A stretch of DNA of 64,000 nucleotides from an uncultured Clostridium sp. (lineage in GTDB: Bacteria; Bacillota; Clostridia; TANB77; CAG-508). Positions 62,361-64,000 of this stretch are shown here, piece by piece. The notes below the pieces were generated by a model. That model ran no database searches and was not told where the DNA came from. It worked only from the letters and a program-made list of their open reading frames with translations. Position numbers and translations under genes: made by a program. Location of the stretch: the NCBI GenBank assembly GCA_947648215.1, contig CANSMW010000001.1:62001-126000 (forward strand), read 5' to 3'. The number at the start of each line of letters is the position of its first letter. Within the stretch, counting starts at the first letter, position 1.

Positions 62361-62870
62361 TTAATATAACACCACTCCATAAATAATTTTACAACATATT
62401 GAGATAGCTCCTAATACCGATAAAACTGTAACTTCGCTTTTTCTAATTTCTCTTTTTTCTTCAAATAGACGATACCAATATGCAATAAATAATAATATAG
62501 CACTATTGGTTAATAAATCTCCTGTAAAAGTAGTTATTAATGTTAGATTGATTGGCATAAGGCACAAAAAAGCCATAAATTCTTTTTCTTTTGTGCATTA
62601 TTTTTATTGCATATACAGACATAAGTAACCATAGTATAAAACTAAACAATCAGCCAATAAATAATGTGCTACCTCATCAATTCCATGCAATATTAGTATT
62701 GCAAATACTAATATAATCCCAAGAAACGGAGCAATCACTAAGAACTTCTTTTCTACTGTACTATTTTGATTGATATACATTGTTACAATCATTACTATAC
62801 TTGATAAACAAATAGTAAGTATACTTTTCCCAAATCCCTTTTGGTGCTATTACTACATATATTAGATTTT
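62361..62870 (-). pseudogene. Remnant of a DUF2142-like membrane protein
   Basis: Two pieces in different frames. The upstream piece has membrane helices and HGIDEVAHYLLADCLVL, resembling the PDExxH motif at the start of DUF2142 proteins. The downstream piece has LCLMPINLTLITTFTGDLLTN, matching the TPMxLxLxxSxSxDALTN block (first 20 residues quoted: CLMPINLTLITTFTGDLLTN). Most of the usual 450 residues between and after are absent. DUF2142 proteins are GT-C-like membrane enzymes of surface polysaccharides. No CGG lies at the break. Confidence 0.5.
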
Positions 62871-62904
62871 TTTATCCCTTTTTTCCACCCAAATACTCCT
62901 CTTT

Positions 62905-64000
62905 TTATTTTTTCAAATTATTTTTTAAAATAGCTCCACTTTCGTTTTCAAACAGTACCTCACAGTTTTCAAAATTCATACTATCTCGATATTCTTTATA
63001 ATAACCAGCACGATAAAAGTATATCACATATTCATAGTAATTTTCATTCCAATTCTTTATGTCTTTGTTCGTTGTTGCATAATTTAGATTATCCTTAAAT
63101 TGGTATTGTAGAATTCCCCAAATCCAATATTCTTGCCTTTGGTTTGCTAAAATTAGAGTATTCTTATCGTGTAATGATATATTGTTTTCCTTGATATATT
63201 TTAAAATTTCTATTTCTTCAGTTGAAAAATCACTACTAAGTCGTATCATTAAGGTTTTATTAATTCCATAAATATCCATTACATCTTTTAAGCTTTCACT
63301 TGTTGTTGTTGTCTTTGTAATTTGCACCTGACTGGTTAAAAAAGATGCAATTACTAAACCTACATAAAAAATCATAAACGTTTTTACAATAATATCTCCT
63401 ATTTTGCTGTTTTCGATTATGGTAATGGCTCCTTTATAGCATAATATCCACATTATCACCCATAAGATAAAATGCAATTTATAAAAATAATAGGTAGAAA
63501 TCATTTGCATTTTCATGGCAACACCAATCAAAATCATATACAAAATGAAAATGATGAAAAACACAAGCATAAAACTCATTTTTCTGTTTTTGATGATATG
63601 ATATAAAAAATATACTGAAAATGGTATTAATAATAGCACATTTGTAATCATATTACGGTAAATGTACCCTTCTGTTTTTATGTTTTCCAAAGTTTGTATT
63701 TGAGTAAGAGATGTCATTTCTGGTAGAATTTGATAGGTAAAACCAATGATTGTTGGTATTACTAATGTAATTAACACATACGCTATCATTTCTTTATTCC
63801 ATATTTTACCATGTTTCTTTTTTAAATGTATAAGATAATAAATTCCCAATGCCCCATATACCGCTGGCACAAATAAATAATACGATAGGAACACTTGTGT
63901 ACATAGTAAACACAAAAATACGATGTTTACACTTGTTTTTAGTTCGTCTTTTTCAAAGAATTGCATAAATAAAATTATTGTTTCTATGATAATAATACCT
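62905..64000 (-). CDS. Polytopic membrane protein, C-terminal part (gene continues beyond window)
   Basis: The frame is open to the right edge, reading GIIIIETIILFMQFFEKDE, so the Met at 63966 is probably internal. At least eight membrane helices are followed by a soluble C-terminal domain of about 130 residues, with STEEIEILKYIKENN, ANQRQEYWIWGILQY and NYYEYVIYFYRAGYY. This resembles GT-C-type glycosyltransferases or related surface-polysaccharide membrane proteins, though I cannot name the family. It ends 12 residues after ENESGAILKNN. Confidence 0.6.
   Translation of the reverse strand, partial: GIIIIETIILFMQFFEKDELKTSVNIVFLCLLCTQVFLSYYLFVPAVYGALGIYYLIHLKKKHGKIWNKEMIAYVLITLVIPTIIGFTYQILPEMTSLTQIQTLENIKTEGYIYRNMITNVLLLIPFSVYFLYHIIKNRKMSFMLVFFIIFILYMILIGVAMKMQMISTYYFYKLHFILWVIMWILCYKGAITIIENSKIGDIIVKTFMIFYVGLVIASFLTSQVQITKTTTTSESLKDVMDIYGINKTLMIRLSSDFSTEEIEILKYIKENNISLHDKNTLILANQRQEYWIWGILQYQFKDNLNYATTNKDIKNWNENYYEYVIYFYRAGYYKEYRDSMNFENCEVLFENESGAILKNNLKK

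Overview
The window is AT-rich, almost entirely coded on the minus strand, and looks like a chromosome segment of an anaerobic low-GC Bacillota (Clostridia-type) bacterium. It has PASTA-kinase/PP2C signalling, LytR-CpsA-Psr proteins, a bacterial tyrosine kinase, the meso-diaminopimelate dehydrogenase route and QueH. No rRNA, tRNA or CRISPR was found. Assignment below class level is inference.

Layout (plus-strand coordinates): 1-7.5 kb housekeeping (mutS, miaB, nadD, tmk, metG, glmM). 7.6-26.4 kb is a complete capsule/exopolysaccharide locus: PHP phosphatase and tyrosine kinase; then, behind twin promoters near 26.4 kb, VanZ, initiating sugar-phosphate transferase, glycosyltransferases, Wzy-like polymerase, Wzx-like flippase, UDP-GlcA/UDP-GalA synthesis, dTDP-rhamnose synthesis and an LCP attachment protein. 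26.6-32.4 kb is accessory: a RloA/RloB (AbiL-like) defence pair, a YHYH/Ig-like surface protein and two DUF4143 ATPases, the second behind a seven-unit 33-bp tandem repeat. 32.7-45 kb: LCP, argS, Yip1-like protein, pfkA, rhodanese, rpe, rsgA, a toxin-like gene, pknB, PP2C and rlmN. 45-52 kb: ddh and asd, an ATPase, a RelE/ParE toxin-antitoxin pair and a Zn/Cd efflux operon. 52-61 kb: a large RND protein, galE, lytic transglycosylase, polA and queH. 61-64 kb: decaying glycosylation and membrane genes.

Most unusual observation: six conserved genes (mutS, the cpsB-type phosphatase, the initiating sugar transferase, argS, rlmN, polA) are each interrupted by the same kind of lesion. At every one, the upstream frame arrives exactly at an in-frame CGG codon, and the conserved protein resumes in the +1 frame, so that C is skipped and GGN (Gly) is read. 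In a by-eye scan of the window, CGG is otherwise nearly absent: two other in-frame cases, both within the first 12 codons of small unnamed genes, plus one in a degenerate remnant. Random sequencing error would not pick CGG, in frame and in one direction, six times. The pattern suggests that CGG is poorly decoded or unassigned and is bypassed by +1 frameshifting.

Second, the gene at 40.3-41.0 kb encodes a protein resembling the PBECR4 nuclease family. It lies behind a promoter, two tandem 52-nt repeats able to form hairpins and a terminator-like hairpin. This is the architecture of type III (RNA antitoxin) toxin-antitoxin systems.

Two families of short palindromic repeats are scattered through the window, mostly at 3' ends of genes, where they probably serve as transcription terminators.
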